Source of the DNA: Streptomyces sp. ASQP_92
Lineage (GTDB): Bacteria > Actinomycetota > Actinomycetes > Streptomycetales > Streptomycetaceae
DNA: 64,000 nt
NCBI RefSeq assembly: GCF_025399895.1
Contig: NZ_JAODUA010000012.1
Coordinates: 124,001-188,000, forward strand
Direction: 5' to 3'
The notes below the pieces were generated by a model, which did no database searches, had not been told where the DNA came from, and worked only from the letters and a program-made list of their open reading frames with translations. Position 1 is the stretch's first letter, and each line of letters begins with the position of its first letter. Made by a program: the position numbers and the translations under genes. Shown here one piece after another: positions 61,146 through 64,000 of this stretch.

Positions 61146-62921
61146 GTGACCAGTACTGCGCCACCGACCCTGCCGGGCCACGATGCCGGGGACGAACCGC
61201 CTTCCTGGCCGCACCACATGCGCCGGTTCGGCCATGTCGTGCGGCCGAGAACCGGGCTGCGCGAGCGCCTGGTGCCGCCGTACACGCGGCCGTCCGGGCA
61301 GTTGTGGACGGTGCTCGGCATCGGGCCGCTGTGGGCGGCGCGCATCGTGCGCTGGTCGGCGTGGGCCGGGCCGCTCCTGGTGACCCTGGTCGCGGGGGTC
61401 ATGCGGTTCTGGCACCTGGGCTCGCCGCACGCGGTGATATTCGACGAGACGTACTACGCCAAGGACGCCTGGACGCTCATCAACCACGGCTACGAGGGCG
61501 ACTGGCCCAAGGACATCGACAAGTCGATCCTCGCCAACCCGGACCTCATCTCGGTGCCCACCGCGCCGGGTTATGTGGTGCACCCGCCGGTCGGCAAGTA
61601 CCTGATCGGCATCGGCGAGAAGATGTTCGGCTTCACGCCGTTCGGCTGGCGCTTCATGGTGGCCGTGCTCGGCACCCTGTCGGTGCTGATGCTCTGCCGG
61701 ATCGGGCGCCGCCTGTTCCGTTCGACGTTCCTGGGCTGTCTGGCGGGCGCGCTGCTCGCCGTCGACGGGCTGCACTTCGTGATGAGCCGCACCGCGCTGC
61801 TCGACACAGTCGTCATGTTCTTCGTCCTCGCGGCCTTCGGCTGCCTGGTGATCGACCGCGACCGCGTCCGGGCGAGGCTGGCGGCCGCGCTGCCCGAGGA
61901 CGAGGAGGGGCTGCTGCGCCCGGACGCGGCGATCGCGGCCGGGGTCCGGTTCGGGTGGCGGCCCTGGCGGATCGCGGCCGGGATCATGCTGGGCCTGGCC
62001 TGCGGAACCAAGTGGAACGGCCTGTACATCCTGGTCTTCTTCTGTGTGATGGCCGTCCTGTGGGACGCGGGCGCCCGGCGCACGGCGGGCGCGGTCAGCC
62101 CCTACCGGACGGTCCTGCGCCGGGACGCGATCGGGGCGTTCTGCTCCACGGTGCCGGTCGCGATCGCCACCTACCTGGTGTCGTGGACGGGCTGGTTCGC
62201 CACCGACAAGGGGTACGGGCGGCACTGGGCGGACGGCCGCGCGGGCCTCTCCCCCGACCACGTCAAGCTGCCGCTCATCGGCACGGTCAACCATCTGCCG
62301 CAGTTCGACATGAGCTGGGTGCCGGCCGCCCTGCGCAGCTTCTGGCACTACGAGACCGAGGTCTACAGCTTCCACGTCGGCCTCACCGAGGGCCACACCT
62401 ACCAGTCGAACCCGTGGAGCTGGCTGGTCCTCGGCCGGCCCGTCTCCTACTACTACGAGAGCCCCAACCCCGGCTCGGACGGCTGCCCTTCGGGCGCGGG
62501 CGCCAAGTGCGCGTCCGAGGTCATCGCGCTGGGCACCCCGCTGCTGTGGTGGGCCGGCTGCTTCGCGCTCCTGTACGTCCTGTGGCGCTGGTTCTTCCGG
62601 CGCGACTGGCGTGCGGGCGCGATCGCGTGCGGCCTGGGGGCCGGGTATCTGCCCTGGTTCCTGTACCAGGAGCGGACGATCTTCTTCTTCTACGCGGTCG
62701 TGTTCGTGCCGTTCCTGTGTCTGGCCGTGGCGATGATGGTCGGCGCGATCATCGGGCCACCGGGCGCCCCGGAACGGCGGCGCGCGGTCGGCGCGATCGG
62801 GGCCGGCGTGCTCGTCCTGCTAATCGTGTGGAACTTCGTCTACTTCTGGCCCATCTACACCGGTACGCCGATCCCGCTGGACTCCTGGCGCGGCCGGATG
62901 TGGCTGGACAGCTGGGTGTGA
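61146..62921 (+). CDS. pmt: Protein O-mannosyltransferase Pmt
   Basis: Pmt transfers mannose from polyprenyl-phosphate-mannose to exported proteins. The 591-residue GT-C membrane enzyme has the catalytic loop AVIFDETYYAKDAW (D-E), many hydrophobic segments, and GTKWNGLYILVFF. In S. coelicolor Pmt glycosylates the phosphate-binding protein PstS and makes the phiC31 phage receptor. GTG 61146 has no clear ribosome site. TACGAT at 61134-61139 ends 6 nt before the start, so the mRNA may be leaderless. Confidence 0.94.
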   Translation: MTSTAPPTLPGHDAGDEPPSWPHHMRRFGHVVRPRTGLRERLVPPYTRPSGQLWTVLGIGPLWAARIVRWSAWAGPLLVTLVAGVMRFWHLGSPHAVIFDETYYAKDAWTLINHGYEGDWPKDIDKSILANPDLISVPTAPGYVVHPPVGKYLIGIGEKMFGFTPFGWRFMVAVLGTLSVLMLCRIGRRLFRSTFLGCLAGALLAVDGLHFVMSRTALLDTVVMFFVLAAFGCLVIDRDRVRARLAAALPEDEEGLLRPDAAIAAGVRFGWRPWRIAAGIMLGLACGTKWNGLYILVFFCVMAVLWDAGARRTAGAVSPYRTVLRRDAIGAFCSTVPVAIATYLVSWTGWFATDKGYGRHWADGRAGLSPDHVKLPLIGTVNHLPQFDMSWVPAALRSFWHYETEVYSFHVGLTEGHTYQSNPWSWLVLGRPVSYYYESPNPGSDGCPSGAGAKCASEVIALGTPLLWWAGCFALLYVLWRWFFRRDWRAGAIACGLGAGYLPWFLYQERTIFFFYAVVFVPFLCLAVAMMVGAIIGPPGAPERRRAVGAIGAGVLVLLIVWNFVYFWPIYTGTPIPLDSWRGRMWLDSWV

Positions 62922-63005
62922 CACCGGTCGCGTTCCGGTAACCGTTCGGACAACTGCGAGCCCCACTGTCACTCCCGTCCCGTAGAGTCGCCCCCAAGTA
63001 ACCCG

Positions 63006-63019
63006 TTGAACACGTTCAA
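63006..63019. promoter_or_regulatory. Inverted repeat TTGAAC-AC-GTTCAA before the PBP gene
   Basis: A perfect 6+6 dyad lies 36 bp upstream of the PBP ATG and 17 bp downstream of a TAGAGT box (62983-62988). It is a candidate operator. Confidence 0.4.
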
Positions 63020-63055
63020 GGGGTTCGGGGGACTCCTGGGGAGGGGAACTGCGGG

Positions 63056-64000
63056 ATGCGCAGTGCAGCGAAGGTCGCCATCGTGGGCGGAGTGTTCGTG
63101 GTGGTGGCCGGCGGAGTGGCGTACGGGGGCTACACGCTGGTGGGCGGGGGCGATGACAAGGGCCCGGGCGGGACACACACCCAGGGCGCGCCCGCGCGCA
63201 CCGGGCCGCCGACCGAGGACGAGATCAAGCAGACCTCCAACGACTTCCTCGCCGCCTGGGCCAAGGGCGACGCGGAGCGGGCCGCCACGCTCACCAACAA
63301 CCAGCAGGGGGCGTCGACCGCGCTCACCGGCTTCCGCGACCAGGCCCACCTCACCCATGTGACGGTCACCCCCGGCGCGCCCAACGGACCCGTCGTGCCC
63401 TACACGGTCAAGGCCGACGTCTCGTTCGAGGGCAAGACGGCTCCGCTGTCCTACGCCTCCCAACTGACCGTCGTACGCGGCCAGTCCACGCACAAGGCGC
63501 TGGTCGACTGGCAGCCCGCGGTGCTGCACCCGCAGCTCAAGGCGGGCGAGCACCTGGTGACCGGGCAGGCGCGCAACCCCGAGATCCAGGCGGTCGACGA
63601 CAAGGACCGCCCGCTGACCAAGGAGCAGTTCCCCTCGCTCGGCGCGATCCTGGACGGGCTGCGCGAGAAGTACGGCGCCAAGGCCGACGGCACCCCGGGC
63701 ATCGAGCTCCAGATCCAGGGCGACAACACCACCCCGGCCCGCACCCTGGTCACCCTCCAGAAGGGCACCCCGGGCAAGCTGAAGACGACCCTGGACGCCG
63801 ATGTGCAGGCCGCGGCCGAGAAGGCGGTCCAGCATTTCGGGGAGTCCTCGGTGGTCGCGGTGAAGCCCAGCACCGGTGAGATCCGGGCCGTCGCCGACAA
63901 CCGGATCGACAAGTTCCCCGCCTCGCTCCAGGGCCGGGTCGCCCCCGGCTCGACGATGAAGATCGTCACGGCGGCGATGCTGATCGAGAAGGGCAAGGCT
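63056..64000 (+). CDS. Penicillin-binding protein (class B type), cut by window edge
   Basis: The first 315 codons are present and open to the window end. The start ATG 63056 (MRSAAKVAIVGGVFVVVAGG) gives an N-terminal membrane anchor, then a MecA_N/NTF2-like domain (about 50-165, TSNDFLAAWAKGDAERAA), a linker, and the start of the transpeptidase domain with the active-site motif STMK (S299, K302) in RVAPGSTMKIVTAAML. It cross-links peptidoglycan outside the membrane. Similar to streptomycete PBPs with a MecA-like N-terminus. The SxN and KTG motifs lie beyond the edge. Confidence 0.92.
   Translation, partial: MRSAAKVAIVGGVFVVVAGGVAYGGYTLVGGGDDKGPGGTHTQGAPARTGPPTEDEIKQTSNDFLAAWAKGDAERAATLTNNQQGASTALTGFRDQAHLTHVTVTPGAPNGPVVPYTVKADVSFEGKTAPLSYASQLTVVRGQSTHKALVDWQPAVLHPQLKAGEHLVTGQARNPEIQAVDDKDRPLTKEQFPSLGAILDGLREKYGAKADGTPGIELQIQGDNTTPARTLVTLQKGTPGKLKTTLDADVQAAAEKAVQHFGESSVVAVKPSTGEIRAVADNRIDKFPASLQGRVAPGSTMKIVTAAMLIEKGKA

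Overview
The window is a piece of a Streptomyces chromosome. The signs are very high G+C, frequent GTG/TTG starts, strong third-position GC bias, actinobacterial families (ECF sigma/anti-sigma pair, DUF397 and BldB-like partners, SUKH proteins, RpfB with G5, Pmt) and housekeeping genes in an order I recall from the S. coelicolor core region (mfd, glmU-prs-rplY-pth, ppc, galTEK, ispE, ksgA, rpfB, pmt). That synteny is from memory and was not checked. Both ends cut genes: mfd on the left and a penicillin-binding protein on the right.

Layout. 1-9.4 kb: 5' part of mfd; an ECF sigma factor with a membrane partner and a DUF2079 protein; a MacB-like ABC exporter; a divergent DHA2 drug exporter; a 140-bp tandem repeat array. 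9.4-16.1 kb: a DivIVA-like coiled-coil gene, then a block of polymorphic-toxin-type genes. One protein joins a nucleic-acid deaminase-like domain to SUKH-4, one joins a WHH HNH nuclease domain to SUKH, and divergent to them lie a YwqJ-type deaminase gene and a SUKH-3 gene. None has a secretion signal. 16.5-25.9 kb: orphan histidine kinase, HTH/LAGLIDADG-like gene, tRNA-Gln(TTG), glmU-prs, a LysR-beta-lactamase-fold pair, rplY, pth and a small membrane protein. 26.4-36.2 kb: ppc; a desaturase-TetR operon with a duplicated start region; a secreted VCBS protein; tam/tamR; a LuxR regulator; a GNAT gene. 36.6-42 kb: galTEK divergent from a sodium:solute symporter. 42.5-52.9 kb: a LuxR regulator with a degenerate receiver; two PQQ-propeller paralogs; an Uup-type ABC-F protein; a lipoprotein; XRE-DUF397-Uma2; ispE. 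53.4-64 kb: flavin monooxygenase and divergent AsnC/Lrp regulator; rpfB-ksgA; tatD; a Zn-ribbon protein; rsmI; pmt; and the PBP.

Recurring structure. Eight intergenic arrays carry the same two-module repeat. Module A contains cgcagttccccgcgcccc. Module B runs from cagcccgtccggcg to the hairpin ggggcggagcccc. Six of the eight arrays lie between convergent genes, and in two cases module B encodes the C-terminus of the upstream protein. Two arrays flank the monooxygenase/AsnC pair, which separates ispE from ksgA-rpfB. Several regulators (LysR, TamR, AsnC) have a TANNNT box 7-8 nt before the start codon and no Shine-Dalgarno, so they are probably translated from leaderless mRNA. Clear operator-like dyads precede tamR/tam, desaturase-tetR and lysR.

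Most interesting block: the toxin/immunity-derived cluster at 10.6-16.1 kb. Two different toxin-type catalytic domains are each fused in cis to a SUKH immunity domain, and the two genes are translationally coupled.
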